Source: Comamonas resistens (GTDB lineage: Bacteria > Pseudomonadota > Gammaproteobacteria > Burkholderiales > Burkholderiaceae_C). From it: a DNA stretch of 64,000 bases. The position numbers and the translations under genes were made by a program. Numbering within the stretch: position 1 is the stretch's first letter; each line of letters starts with the position of its first letter. The stretch is from contig NZ_CP125947.1 of the NCBI RefSeq assembly GCF_030064165.1, positions 4,402,001-4,466,000 on the forward strand, in the 5' to 3' direction. This document shows, one piece after another, positions 17,068-26,194 of this stretch. A model generated the notes under the pieces. It saw nothing but the letters and a program-made list of their open reading frames with translations, had not been told where the DNA came from and searched no databases.

Positions 17068-18362
17068 TCGCCACTTTGCTGTTTGTCGCCTTTCTGGGGC
17101 TGATGTTCATTGGCGTGCCCATTGGCGCGGCCCTGGGCCTTGCCGGTGCCGCTGCCATTGCGCTGGCCAATGCCGATACCCAATGGTTCGGCCTGCTGGC
17201 TGTGCCGCAGAACTTCTACGCCGGCCTGGGCAAATATCCGCTGCTGGCCATCCCCATGTTTGTACTGGTGGGTTCGATCTTTGACCGCTCTGGCGTAGCC
17301 CTGCGCCTGGTGAACTTTGCCGTCGCCATCGTGGGCCGCGGCCCCGGCATGCTGCCCCTGGTGGCGATTGCCGTGGCCATGTTCCTGGGCGGCATTTCGG
17401 GCTCCGGCCCCGCCAATGCGGCCGCCGTGGGCGGCGTGATGATTGCGGCCATGAGCCGCGCCGGCTACCCCAAGAGCTTCTCGGCAAGCGTGGTCGGCGC
17501 AGCGGCGGCGACGGACATCCTGATTCCGCCCTCCGTGGCCTTCATCATCTACTCGGTGCTGGTGCCCGGTGCCTCCGTGCCTGCGCTGTTTGCTGCGGGC
17601 ATGATTCCTGGCGTGCTGGCCGGCGTGGCGCTGATCATTCCCGCCGTGTGGATGGCGCGCAAGCACAAGATGGGCGCGCTCGAAGCCTCCATGCCCCGCC
17701 CTCCATTCTGGAAAAGCCTGAAAGAGGCTTCCTGGGGTCTGGCCGCACCCGTACTGATTCTGGGCGGCATGCGCATGGGCTGGTTCACACCGACCGAAGC
17801 GGCCGTCGTGGCCGTGTTCTACGGTCTGTTCGTCGGCATGGTGATTCACCGCACCATCGGCGTGCGCGATCTGTTCCCCATCCTGCGTGAAGCGGGCGAG
17901 CTGTCTGCCGTGATCCTGCTGGTGGTTTCGCTGGCCGGCATTTTTGCCTTCTCGCTGTCCACCCTGGGCGTGATCGATCCGGTGGCCAACGCCATCGTGA
18001 ACTCGGGCCTGGGCGAGTACGGCGTGCTGGCTCTGCTGATCCTGCTGCTGATCACCGTGGGCATGTTCCTGGACGGAATCTCGATCTTCCTGATCTTTGT
18101 GCCGCTGCTGCTGCCCATCATGAACCACTATCACTGGGACCCCGTCTGGTTCGGCGTGATCCTGACATTGAAGGTGGCACTGGGCCAGTTCACTCCGCCA
18201 CTGGCCGTGAACCTGATGGTCAGCTGCCGTATCGCCGGCGTGCGCATGGAGTCCACCGTGCGCTGGGTGGGCTGGATGCTGCTGTCCATGTTCGTGGTGA
18301 TGATTCTGGTCATTGCCTTCCCGCAGCTGGCGCTCTGGCTCCCGGCAAAGATGGGCTATTGA
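17064..18362 (+). CDS. TRAP transporter large permease (DctM family)
   Basis: 432 aa, about a dozen membrane helices, the normal length for DctM. Family hallmarks include 'FVALLFVAFLGLMFIGVPIG'-like N-terminal helices, 'GGISGSGPANAAAVGGVMIAAMSRAGYPKSFSASVVGAAAATDILIPPSVAFIIYSVL' and 'FTPPLAVNLMVSCRIAGV' near the C-terminus. It forms the transport channel with DctQ and is translationally coupled to it by ATGA overlap. The AGGAG of its start lies inside the upstream gene. Confidence 0.93.
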   Translation: MIATLLFVAFLGLMFIGVPIGAALGLAGAAAIALANADTQWFGLLAVPQNFYAGLGKYPLLAIPMFVLVGSIFDRSGVALRLVNFAVAIVGRGPGMLPLVAIAVAMFLGGISGSGPANAAAVGGVMIAAMSRAGYPKSFSASVVGAAAATDILIPPSVAFIIYSVLVPGASVPALFAAGMIPGVLAGVALIIPAVWMARKHKMGALEASMPRPPFWKSLKEASWGLAAPVLILGGMRMGWFTPTEAAVVAVFYGLFVGMVIHRTIGVRDLFPILREAGELSAVILLVVSLAGIFAFSLSTLGVIDPVANAIVNSGLGEYGVLALLILLLITVGMFLDGISIFLIFVPLLLPIMNHYHWDPVWFGVILTLKVALGQFTPPLAVNLMVSCRIAGVRMESTVRWVGWMLLSMFVVMILVIAFPQLALWLPAKMGY

Positions 18363-18444
18363 TTCCAGTCGTTGCGGCCCTGACGGCTGCAACGGCTCAT
18401 TCCTGCTTTCCAGTTTTTTCGTTTCTAAAAGGGAGACAAACCAA

Positions 18445-19482
18445 ATGAAACTTCGCACCTTCCTCGCATCCGCCGTGGCTACCGCTGCCACACTGGCTTT
18501 TGCATCGCCCATGGCCATGGCCCAGGCTAAGTACAAGAGCGAATACCGCATGTCCCTGGTGCTGGGCACGGCCTTCCCCTGGGGCAAGGGCGGCGAGCTG
18601 TGGGCCGACAAGGTGCGCGAGCGCACCCAGGGCCGCATCAATATCAAGCTCTACCCCGGTACCTCGCTGGTGCAGGGTGACCAGACGCGCGAGTTCTCCG
18701 CGCTGCGCCAGGGCGTGATCGACATGGCCGTGGGCTCGACCATCAACTGGTCGCCTCAGGTCAAGCAGCTCAATCTGTTCTCCATGCCCTTCCTGTTTCC
18801 CAACTTCAAGGCCGTGGACGCGGTGACCCAGGGCGAAGTGGGCCAGGAAATCTTCAAGACCCTGGAAAAAGGCGGCGTGGTGCCTCTGGCCTGGGGCGAG
18901 AACGGCTACCGTGAAATCTCCAACTCCAAGCACCCCATCAAGACGCCTGCCGACCTCAAGGGCATGAAGATCCGCGTCGTGGGTTCGCCCCTGTTCCTGG
19001 ACACCTTCACGGCCCTGGGAGCCAACCCCACGCAGATGAGCTGGGCCGATGCCCAGCCCGCCATGGCCAGCGGCGCCGTGGATGGCCAGGAGAATCCCAT
19101 CTCCGTCTACATGGCAGCCAAGCTGCAGTCCGTGGGCCAGAAGCACATGACCATGTGGGGCTATATCAACGACCCGCTGATCTTCGTCGTCAACAAGGAC
19201 GTGTGGGCCAGCTGGACGCCTGCCGACCAGGCCATCGTCAAGCAGGCCGCGCTGGATGCCGCCAAGGAAGAAATCGCCATCGCTCGCAAGGGCCTGGTGG
19301 AAGCCGATAAGCCTCTGCTCAAGGACCTGGCCGGCCTGGGCGTGACCGTGACCACCCCCAATGCCGCCGAGCGCGAAGCCTTCGTCAAGGCCACCCGTCC
19401 TGTGTTCGACAAGTGGAAGAATCAGATCGGCGCACCACTGGTGGAAAAGGCTGAGAAAGCCATTGCTGCCAGCCAGAAATAA
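18445..19482 (+). CDS. TRAP transporter substrate-binding protein (DctP family)
   Basis: 345 aa from MKLRTFLASAVATAATLAFA, preceded by GGGAG. It has a signal peptide ending near 'MAMAQA', then a DctP fold with 'VLGTAFPWGKGGELWADKVRERTQGRINIKLYPG' and the conserved carboxylate-binding Arg segment 'DLKGMKIRVVGSPLFLDTF'. It sits last in the dctQ-dctM-dctP order. The substrate is probably a carboxylate but cannot be told from sequence. A strong terminator follows. Confidence 0.92.
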   Translation: MKLRTFLASAVATAATLAFASPMAMAQAKYKSEYRMSLVLGTAFPWGKGGELWADKVRERTQGRINIKLYPGTSLVQGDQTREFSALRQGVIDMAVGSTINWSPQVKQLNLFSMPFLFPNFKAVDAVTQGEVGQEIFKTLEKGGVVPLAWGENGYREISNSKHPIKTPADLKGMKIRVVGSPLFLDTFTALGANPTQMSWADAQPAMASGAVDGQENPISVYMAAKLQSVGQKHMTMWGYINDPLIFVVNKDVWASWTPADQAIVKQAALDAAKEEIAIARKGLVEADKPLLKDLAGLGVTVTTPNAAEREAFVKATRPVFDKWKNQIGAPLVEKAEKAIAASQK

Positions 19483-19497
19483 TCTGCACACTTCATG

Positions 19498-19534
19498 AAA
19501 AATCCCCGCCAGAGCGATCTGTGCGGGGATTTTT
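19498..19534 (+). terminator. Rho-independent terminator of the TRAP operon
   Basis: Perfect 12-bp stem (AAAAATCCCCGC 19498-19509, GCGGGGATTTTT 19523-19534). It starts 16 bases after the binding-protein stop. Confidence 0.9.
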
Positions 19535-19574
19535 CATCTCTTAATCATTCAAAAAGCCAGCACATGCTGCCTTA

Positions 19575-20807
19575 CTACCGATAGGACAGCTTTGATCCAG
19601 ACTCATCCAAGCGAATATCACCTCGAGTCTGAAGCAGCGCATACACCTTCTGCACCATCGGTGCCTCAAGATTTTCGCTACGGGTCATCGCCTTGATGGC
19701 ATTGAGTAGGGCCGCGGGCTTTGCTGGACGGTTTTGATTTTCACGCCAAGTGGTGAGCAACCGATATGCATACTGTGCCGCCGATGGGCTCAACAACCCT
19801 GCAGGAACGGCAGCGCTCTGAGGCTTGACCTTAGCTGATGCGGGTTTGACTACCGCCGCTTTTACAGGTGCCGTTGAGGCCATGGACTTGCTTACAGATC
19901 CTGCCCCAGTTGTAGACACAGTTGTCGCTGTGCTCCTCTTCGACAGGGGCTCGGACGGAGGAGAGGCCGCTGCCGTTTTTAGCCCTGCATCCGCAATCGC
20001 ACCAGACGCTTTTGCCGAAGAAGCAGGCTCAGCAGCCTTAGCCATAGACACACCAAGCCGTATGGCATCAAACCCCAGTAGCTTGGCATGCTTGATCATT
20101 GGCTCATAGCCTAGATCGTTGGCTACAACGACCAGACGCTTTCCCTTCTTGGAAGCCAAGTAGCCGCAATAGAACGAGAGCTGAAAGTCCAATGAATTTT
20201 TACCTGCTTGTACCGATGGCACCGAGGTAAAGCGCTCTCCCAGCGCTTGATAGCCTGCATCCATTTGTTTTTGATGAGGGCCATGCAAAAGCCAGACATG
20301 GGTGCAGTCGGGCACCATGGCTTGCACTTCACTCCAGGCTGGCTGGACGTTTTCCCAATCGATCAGAACATGCACGCTATCGGCACTCTCCGCTTTTGCC
20401 GCGGCGGCGTTCGCCTCACTCGCATGAACGCAGGCATCCGACATGCCGTGCAGTGCCACCTCTTGGACAGATGTCACAGCATTCTGAGCCGATAAGGCCA
20501 CCGGATGCTTTTGTGCATTCTTGAGAAGCTTCTGTCCCACGGCCTGAGGAATATCGATACCCAGCTGATCCGCAAGCTGCAACAGATATAGCAACACATC
20601 TGCAATTTCATCGGCCGCTTTGGCTTTTTGCACAGGATCGACCTTGACAACTTGGGACTGTTGCGGCGTCATCCACTGAAAGATCTCCAGCAATTCGGCG
20701 CTTTCAACCATCAACGCCATTGCCAGATTCTTCGGCGTATGAAACTCCTGCCAGTGACGCTCGCTAGCGAACTCCCTCAGCTGCTGCTGCAATGCGCTCA
20801 AATCCAT
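19575..20807 (-). CDS. Fusion of MazG-like nucleotide pyrophosphohydrolase and NYN/PIN-like domain
   Basis: 410 aa from MDLSALQQQLREF (AGAGAGGG upstream); an in-frame hydrophobic extension is rejected. Residues 1-100 are a dimeric dUTPase/MazG-type all-alpha NTP pyrophosphohydrolase with the ExxE...ExxD metal site (Glu35, Glu38, Glu67, Asp70: 'MVESAELLEIFQWM' and 'AADEIADVLLYLLQLADQLGID'). Residues ~144-255 form a NYN/PIN-like nuclease fold with acidic residues Asp150 ('VHVLIDWENV'), Asp207 ('NSLDFQLSFYCGY') and Asp231 ('VVVANDLGYEPMI'). An Ala/Ser/Thr-rich linker (~256-335) leads to a helical C-terminal domain ('AAQYAYRLLTTWRENQNRPAKPAALLNAIKAM'), possibly a winged helix. It would join nucleotide hydrolysis with RNA cleavage in one cytoplasmic protein. 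It is a single gene facing the TRAP terminator. Domain calls are by eye. Confidence 0.78.
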   Translation of the reverse strand: MDLSALQQQLREFASERHWQEFHTPKNLAMALMVESAELLEIFQWMTPQQSQVVKVDPVQKAKAADEIADVLLYLLQLADQLGIDIPQAVGQKLLKNAQKHPVALSAQNAVTSVQEVALHGMSDACVHASEANAAAAKAESADSVHVLIDWENVQPAWSEVQAMVPDCTHVWLLHGPHQKQMDAGYQALGERFTSVPSVQAGKNSLDFQLSFYCGYLASKKGKRLVVVANDLGYEPMIKHAKLLGFDAIRLGVSMAKAAEPASSAKASGAIADAGLKTAAASPPSEPLSKRSTATTVSTTGAGSVSKSMASTAPVKAAVVKPASAKVKPQSAAVPAGLLSPSAAQYAYRLLTTWRENQNRPAKPAALLNAIKAMTRSENLEAPMVQKVYALLQTRGDIRLDESGSKLSYR

Positions 20808-20990
20808 GAATGCCCTCTCTTTGCTTCTTGCCCGCGCTTGTACCAGAAGGTAGACAAGTACGGCAAGCAGCAAGACCTTCATCTGCTCAAAATCAGTAGC
20901 TACTCACGTATCCTGTAGATAGATTTCAGCATCAAATCAGCTCGACATTGATGTCCAGCAGGCGCAAACCGCTTTGAATTCAGTAGCACA

Positions 20991-21932
20991 TCAAACCGGC
21001 GACACCAGCGGCTTGCCGTCCAGATGGTTGCGCATATTGGCGATGAAGCGGTCCACCGAGTTCTGCACGGCCTCGGGTGACCAGCCGCCCACATGGGGCG
21101 TCAGCACCACGGCGTCCAGATCGATGAGTTCCTGCGGCGGCTGCGGCTCGCTTTCATAGACATCCAGTCCGGCACCAGCCAGACGGCCTGTGCGCACAGC
21201 TTCGGCCAGCGCCTGGGTATCGACCACCGAGCCGCGCGCGATATTCACCAGCACGCCCTTCTCGCCCAGAGCACTCAGTACCTCTGCATCGATCAAATGC
21301 CGGGTCCCTGCGCCGCCAGGTGTTGCCACCAGCAGCACATCGGCCCAGGCAGCCAGCTCCAGCAGGCTGTCGAAGTACGCGTAGCTGACGCCCTCTTTGG
21401 GCTTTCGATTGTGATAGCCGATAGGCATGTCGAAGGCTGCAGCACGCTTGGCAATTTTTGCGCCAATCGTTCCCAGCCCTACGATGCCCAGGCGCTTGCC
21501 CGAAACATTGGCCGGCAAGGGCATGGCCGAGCGCCAGACCCCGGCACGCGTGGCCTTGTCCAGCTTCACGATGCCGCGCACGGCGGCGATCAGCAGGCCC
21601 ATGGCGTGATCGGCCACGCATTCGTCGTTGGTGCCCACGCCGTTGCCCACGGCAATGCCATGGGCCTTGGCATGGCTCACGTCGATGTTTTCGTAGCCCG
21701 CGCCCATGGCGCAGACCAGGGCCAGCTCCGGCATGCGCTGCATCTGTGCGGCCGACAGGCCTGTCGCGCCTATCGTGCACACACATTGCACGCGCGCGCC
21801 ATGTTCGGAAATGGCAGCCTCGGCCTGATCGGCTTCGGGCGCATAGATCACTTCAAAGTCGGGAAAGGCCTGCGCCATTTGCAGCAGATGGGCGGGGACC
21901 TGGAGATTCAGAACGAGCAGGGCTGGCTTCAT
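20991..21932 (-). CDS. D-isomer-specific 2-hydroxyacid dehydrogenase (NAD(P)-dependent)
   Basis: 313 aa from MKPALLVLNLQ; an in-frame ATG seven codons upstream (21953) is also possible, neither having a strong ribosome site. The NAD(P) Rossmann motif is 'GKRLGIVGLGTIGAKIAKRAAAFDMPIGYHNRKP', where the Asn-Arg after the second strand suggests NADP preference. Catalytic residues are Arg in 'LVNIARGSVVD', Glu in 'LDVYESEP' and His in 'LTPHVGGWSPEA'. This is the glyoxylate/hydroxypyruvate reductase style. It follows the O-demethylase cluster in the same direction after 176 bases and could accept an aromatic or short 2-keto acid. Confidence 0.9.
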   Translation of the reverse strand: MKPALLVLNLQVPAHLLQMAQAFPDFEVIYAPEADQAEAAISEHGARVQCVCTIGATGLSAAQMQRMPELALVCAMGAGYENIDVSHAKAHGIAVGNGVGTNDECVADHAMGLLIAAVRGIVKLDKATRAGVWRSAMPLPANVSGKRLGIVGLGTIGAKIAKRAAAFDMPIGYHNRKPKEGVSYAYFDSLLELAAWADVLLVATPGGAGTRHLIDAEVLSALGEKGVLVNIARGSVVDTQALAEAVRTGRLAGAGLDVYESEPQPPQELIDLDAVVLTPHVGGWSPEAVQNSVDRFIANMRNHLDGKPLVSPV

Positions 21933-22108
21933 GGAGACTCGGCCGACGAGCATGGATACAGCCCGCCGACAGCATAGAACAAACCGGCATTGTGCAACCT
22001 GCCCCGTGCCGCCGTCGCAGCCAGGGACACTGCCGCACGGCAGCCGGGCTCAAAGCGAGGCGAAACCATATAGCCATCGTTCTTGCGACGCATAAAGCCA
22101 CGTCGGGC

Positions 22109-23077
22109 TCACAGCTCAAGCACCAGCCTTGCCGATCTGGCACGCGAACAGCAGGGCAGAAACTGGTCGTTGGCAGCCTGCTCCTCCTCGGTCAGATACA
22201 TATCGCGATGATCGGGCTGGCCCGAAATGACGCGTGTCAGGCAGGTACCGCAAACGCCCTGCTCGCACGAGGTCTGCACGCATACGCCTATGGACTCCAG
22301 CGCCTGCACCACGGTCTGCTCGGGCGTCACACGCACGATCTGGCCGGTGCTGGCCACCTCGACTTCAAAGCTTTCGTCGTCGGCACGATGCTCGACTTCG
22401 CCCGCGAAGAACTCGTAATGCAGCTGTTCCTGGGGCCAGCTCGCTGCCCTGGCGGTATCCAGCACCGCATCCATAAAGCCTTTCGGTCCGCAGACATAAA
22501 GGTGCACACCAGGCTGAACCGGCTGCAGCAAGGCCCCCAGGTCCAGCGCCGACTTCCCGCTGGCCTCATCCACATGCAGTTGCGCCTTGCCAGCCCAGGG
22601 CGCGGCCTCGATCGCATCGGCAAACGCCATGCGCTCGCGGGCTCTGCCGCAATAGTGCAGTTCAAAGTCTGCAGACTCACGTGCCAGGTCACGGGCCATG
22701 GCCAGAATGGGCGTGATGCCGATGCCACCGGCCAGCAGCAAATGCTTTTGCGCGGGGCGGTGCAATGCAAAATGATTGCGCGGTGTGCTGATGGTGATCT
22801 GCTGACCTGCCTGCAGTTGCTCATGCACGGCGGCCGATCCACCGCGCGATGCGGGCTCGCGCAGCACGGCGATCACATAGCGATCGGCCTCGGTACAGTC
22901 GTTGCTCAGCGAATACTGGCGCACCAGGCCGCCAGGCAGATGCACATCGATATGTGAGCCGGCACTGAAGACCGGCAAGGTTTGCCCGTCCAGTGGCAAC
23001 AACTCCAGGCTGCAGATGCCTTGCGCTTCGTCCTGCTTGCAGGCAATGCGCACTTCCAAGGTGTTCTCGTGATTCAT
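22109..23077 (-). CDS. vanB: Vanillate-type O-demethylase reductase subunit (PDR family, VanB)
   Basis: 322 aa. It transfers electrons from NAD(P)H through FMN and a plant-type 2Fe-2S cluster to a Rieske oxygenase. The order is: FMN-binding domain with 'HIDVHLPGGLVRQYSLSND' (RxYS), NAD-binding 'LLLAGGIGITPILAMARDL' and 'LYVCGPKGFMDAVL', then a C-terminal ferredoxin 'CEQGVCGTCLTRVISGQPDHRDMYL...FLPCCSRA' with the four Cys. The sequence agrees closely with remembered Pseudomonas VanB. It lies 20 bases after the oxygenase gene at 23098-24183. Because vanA (26288-27370) has no reductase of its own, this protein may serve both oxygenases. Confidence 0.9.
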   Translation of the reverse strand: MNHENTLEVRIACKQDEAQGICSLELLPLDGQTLPVFSAGSHIDVHLPGGLVRQYSLSNDCTEADRYVIAVLREPASRGGSAAVHEQLQAGQQITISTPRNHFALHRPAQKHLLLAGGIGITPILAMARDLARESADFELHYCGRARERMAFADAIEAAPWAGKAQLHVDEASGKSALDLGALLQPVQPGVHLYVCGPKGFMDAVLDTARAASWPQEQLHYEFFAGEVEHRADDESFEVEVASTGQIVRVTPEQTVVQALESIGVCVQTSCEQGVCGTCLTRVISGQPDHRDMYLTEEEQAANDQFLPCCSRARSARLVLEL

Positions 23078-23097
23078 TCTTGCTTCTTGCTGAGGGT

Positions 23098-24183
23098 TCA
23101 AACGGCTGCGTCAGCTGGCTGCGCATTGGCCGACGCGGCGCGCAGTCGCTCAATGACACGGCGCGCACGGTTGGGGCCCACATCCACATGGATGTCGATC
23201 ACGGAGCGCTTGCCAAAACGCTGCTGGTTGCGAAACTGGGCCTCGATCACCACCTTGTCCTCTTCAAAGGTCGCGGCTGTCTGATCGATGACCAACTGGG
23301 TTGGGTCATTCATATCGGGATGCGGATTGGTGGCAATCGTCCAGAAGTAATGGGCCGAGGTTTCCGTCTCGGGCGTCACGCCATGGAAGCCCCGCATATG
23401 AAAGCCTTCGCGCTGCGGGTTGCTCAGGCTGTCCGCACCTGCATCCATGGCACCGGTCCAGATACGCACATGGGACGGATGAAACTCCACTTCCTGCCAA
23501 CGGTCGATACGCCCCTTGAAAGGCCAGGCTGCGGCATAGGTGGGCGGCGGGTCGGAATCGGGCATATGGCGCAACACCGTGACCACATCGCCCTGCTGGC
23601 TGACCTTGAGCTCGGCATTCATGTGGATGCGCGCATTGCCGCCTATGGTCTTGAGGTGCACATAGCCCAGATGGCTGAGATCCAGCAGATTGTCGTGAAT
23701 CAGCTGATATGGGGCGTCGTAGTGATAGACGTCGCCGCCAAAGCGGTAGGCCGGGTCACTGTGCACGGGATAGGCCGGCGGCTCATCCACAGGCTGAGAC
23801 TGCGGCGTCGCGCCCATCCAGATCCACAGAAGCTGGTCACGTTCACGCAGCTCGAAGGACTTCACGCAGGCTTTGGCCGGAATGCGCTCCTGCCCCGGAA
23901 TCTCCAGGCACTGTCCACCATGGTCGAACAGCAGGCCGTGGTAGCCGCAGCGCAGGCCACGCTCTTCCACCGTGCCGCAAGACAGCGGAAGCTCGCGGTG
24001 GCAACAGCGGTCTTCCAGCGCCGCAACCTTGCCACCAACGGTGCGGAACATCACGACCGGATGTCCCAGCAAGGTGCGCGCCAATGGTTGGTCCTTGAGC
24101 TCCCAGGCCAAACCTGCGACGTACCACTGGTCCAGGGGAAATGCCGGAGCTGCGGCAACCATGGGTTGAGAAAGATCGTTCAT
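23098..24183 (-). CDS. Rieske aromatic O-demethylase oxygenase subunit, possibly isovanillate-type
   Basis: 361 aa from MNDLSQPMVAA (AGGAG seven bases upstream). It carries the Rieske 2Fe-2S ligands 'EDRCCHRELPLS' (Cys60, His62) and 'LRCGYHGLLFD' (Cys79, His82) and the mononuclear iron site 'DNLLDLSHLGYVH'. It resembles VanA but is clearly divergent from the true VanA encoded at 26288-27370, so it should act on a related methoxy- or sulfo-aromatic acid. An isovanillate demethylase known from Comamonas testosteroni is the best candidate, by inference only. It is in an operon with the MFS transporter upstream (13 bases) and the reductase downstream (20 bases). Confidence 0.82.
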   Translation of the reverse strand: MNDLSQPMVAAAPAFPLDQWYVAGLAWELKDQPLARTLLGHPVVMFRTVGGKVAALEDRCCHRELPLSCGTVEERGLRCGYHGLLFDHGGQCLEIPGQERIPAKACVKSFELRERDQLLWIWMGATPQSQPVDEPPAYPVHSDPAYRFGGDVYHYDAPYQLIHDNLLDLSHLGYVHLKTIGGNARIHMNAELKVSQQGDVVTVLRHMPDSDPPPTYAAAWPFKGRIDRWQEVEFHPSHVRIWTGAMDAGADSLSNPQREGFHMRGFHGVTPETETSAHYFWTIATNPHPDMNDPTQLVIDQTAATFEEDKVVIEAQFRNQQRFGKRSVIDIHVDVGPNRARRVIERLRAASANAQPADAAV

Positions 24184-24196
24184 ATGTTCTCCTGAT

Positions 24197-25555
24197 TCAA
24201 TGTGCTGCAACAGCAGACTCAGATGCGGAGCGATGGCCGGCCAAAGATGGACCCGCAATGCGGTGCAAGGACACAATCACTGCCGACAGAACAAAGGCCA
24301 GGCCATAGCCCAGATACAACTGGGCCGGTGACCATTTCGCGTCCAGCAAGCCCCCTGCGACCAGCGGCGAGACGATGGCGCCAATGCGGCCAATGCCGAT
24401 ACCCCAGCCCACACCGGTGGCTCGCACATCGCTGCCATAGACCACGGGGGCAATCGCGTACAGACCTGCCACGCAGGCATTCACAAACACACCAATCAGA
24501 AATGCCAGGGTGTACGAAACCCACAGGGCACCGGAGCTGCCCACCAGGAAACACAGCAGCACGGCGGTAATCACCATGAAGATCGCCAGCGTTCGATGAA
24601 TCGCGAAACGTGCGGCCAGCAAACCCAGCAAGGTCGCGCCCAGGATGCCACCCAGGCTCAGCAGCACACCGGTGGTCACGCCCTGCTCAGGCGTCAGTCC
24701 CGAGGCGGCCAGCAGCTTGGGAGTCCAGCTCATCACGAAGTAAAAACCGAACATCACTGCGAAGAACGACAGCCAGACCAAAATCGTGGGGCGCCGCAGT
24801 TCAGGGGCCAGCAACTGCAGAGGGCCTGGTCGCTGGTTCTGGCCGGTATCTGCCGCTGCAAAGGACGGGAGCGAGGTCAAAGCCGGCACACCCAGTTTGC
24901 GCACCACCGCATTGAGCCGCTGCAGCGCATTGGCAGGACGCTTGACCACCAGGAAGTCCAACGATTCCGGCAGCGCAAACCAGGCCAGCACCAATACCGC
25001 CAGCGAAGCAGCTCCCCCGAACATGAAAACGGAACGCCAGCCGTGATGGGCCAGCAGCCAGACGGCGATGCTGCCTCCGATGGTGGCACCCAATGCATAG
25101 CCGGTCGATTGCAGCGTGACGGCCAGACTGCGCCAGCGCAACGACGCATATTCGCTCGCAATCACATTGCTGCAAGCCAGAATGCCACCCACACCCAGAC
25201 CGGTGATCACACGTAAAACGGCCAGCTGAGTCGGTGTCTGGCTCCAGGCCGAAGCCAGCATGCCCAGGCCCGCCACCGCCAGGCAGGCCAGGATCAAAGG
25301 GCGACGCCCCAGCTTGTCGGCCAGCGGCGCCAGCAGCAAGGAACCTGCGGCCATGCCGAACAAGCCGGCACTGAGCAAAAAGCCAAGTTCGGAGCCACTG
25401 AGCTTCCAGTGCCCCGATACGGCTGAAGCCGTGAAGGCCATGACGAGAACGTCAAAGCCATCGATCATGTTGAGGGCCATGCAGACTCCCACGACCGACC
25501 ACTGAAAGATTGTCATGGGCCGCTGGTCCAGCTGTGCGCGCAAGCTCTGTTCCAT
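24197..25555 (-). CDS. MFS aromatic-acid transporter (AAHS/PcaK-like family)
   Basis: 452 aa from MEQSLRAQLDQRPMTIFQW; CAGGAG eight bases upstream selects this start over one nine codons earlier. Twelve membrane helices can be traced, with the aromatic acid:H+ symporter hallmarks 'NMIDGFDVLVMAFTASAV' (the conserved Asp-Gly-Phe-Asp in helix 1) and 'APLADKLGRRPLI' (MFS loop 2-3). It probably imports the methoxylated benzoates handled by the downstream demethylase. It is the first gene of the transporter-oxygenase-reductase operon, with two palindromic operator candidates in the 60 bases upstream. Confidence 0.9.
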   Translation of the reverse strand: MEQSLRAQLDQRPMTIFQWSVVGVCMALNMIDGFDVLVMAFTASAVSGHWKLSGSELGFLLSAGLFGMAAGSLLLAPLADKLGRRPLILACLAVAGLGMLASAWSQTPTQLAVLRVITGLGVGGILACSNVIASEYASLRWRSLAVTLQSTGYALGATIGGSIAVWLLAHHGWRSVFMFGGAASLAVLVLAWFALPESLDFLVVKRPANALQRLNAVVRKLGVPALTSLPSFAAADTGQNQRPGPLQLLAPELRRPTILVWLSFFAVMFGFYFVMSWTPKLLAASGLTPEQGVTTGVLLSLGGILGATLLGLLAARFAIHRTLAIFMVITAVLLCFLVGSSGALWVSYTLAFLIGVFVNACVAGLYAIAPVVYGSDVRATGVGWGIGIGRIGAIVSPLVAGGLLDAKWSPAQLYLGYGLAFVLSAVIVSLHRIAGPSLAGHRSASESAVAAH

Positions 25556-25580
25556 TTTTGTCTCCTGTTTTTTTATTTTC

Positions 25581-25615
25581 ATTCAGCATACTGAATCACA
25601 TTCAGAATACTGAAT
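25581..25615. promoter_or_regulatory. Two tandem palindromic operators, probable MarR-family sites
   Basis: Two near-identical 16-bp palindromes, ATTCAGCATACTGAAT (25581-25596) and ATTCAGAATACTGAAT (25600-25615), with perfect ATTCAG/CTGAAT arms and centres spaced 19 bases apart. They lie 26-60 bases upstream of the MFS transporter start and downstream of the MarR gene's stop, the expected place for a MarR repressor to control the transporter-demethylase operon. Confidence 0.8.
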
Positions 25616-25711
25616 GAATAAACCAATCAGCAGCGGGAATTCCCTAGTTCTACTGATTTAACTGCTGGCGAAGGCCAGCATGCCGGTGCGGTCGCTCTGC
25701 GCCCCGCCTGC

Positions 25712-26194
25712 CTATTTACCGCTGGTAGCTGTGGCTTGTTCGCCCACTTCGGCCGCATCGTGCAGCTGCACAAACTTGCGCAGCAGGCGCTTGAACTCCA
25801 CCTGCTCTTCCGGCTCCAGCGCCGACAGCATGCGTGTGCGCAGCTCGTGCACATTGGGCACAAATGCCGCCAACATGGCCTCGCCTTCTGGCGTCAAACT
25901 CAGGCGGCGCTGACGTCTTGGTAATAGCTCGCGATGAATCCAGCCCTTGCTTTCCAGGCGTGCCGCAATATCGGCAGTGGTCGAGTTGTCCAGCGCCACC
26001 AGCTTGGCCAGCGTGACCTGGTCTATGCCGGGCGATTCCTGCAGCATGCGCAAGATGGCGTACTGCACAGGCGTCACATCGGGCCCCAGAACTTCGCGAA
26101 ACAGCTGGGCAGCGATCTGCTGGGCCCGTCGAATCAAGTGACCAGGCTGATCGTAGAGGTCCAGGGAAAGCGGATTGGGGGCAGACGGTTCCAT
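25712..26194 (-). CDS. MarR-family transcriptional regulator
   Basis: 160 aa from MEPSAPNPLSLDLYDQPGHLIRR; a GTG ten codons upstream is possible and neither start has a clear ribosome site. The winged helix-turn-helix is 'VTPVQYAILRMLQESPGIDQVTLAKLVALDNSTTADIAARLESKGWIHRELLPRRQRRLSLTPEGEAML', ending in the DNA-contacting wing 'PRRQRRLSLT'. Proteins of this type often sense aromatic acids or their CoA esters. It is placed between vanA and the transporter operon. The two ATTCAG-type palindromes just downstream are its likely operators. Confidence 0.9.
   Translation of the reverse strand: MEPSAPNPLSLDLYDQPGHLIRRAQQIAAQLFREVLGPDVTPVQYAILRMLQESPGIDQVTLAKLVALDNSTTADIAARLESKGWIHRELLPRRQRRLSLTPEGEAMLAAFVPNVHELRTRMLSALEPEEQVEFKRLLRKFVQLHDAAEVGEQATATSGK

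Noticed and set aside
16893..18647. A 584-codon open frame on the minus strand across the TRAP permease
   Set aside because: His/Gln-rich shadow of the TRAP large permease gene.
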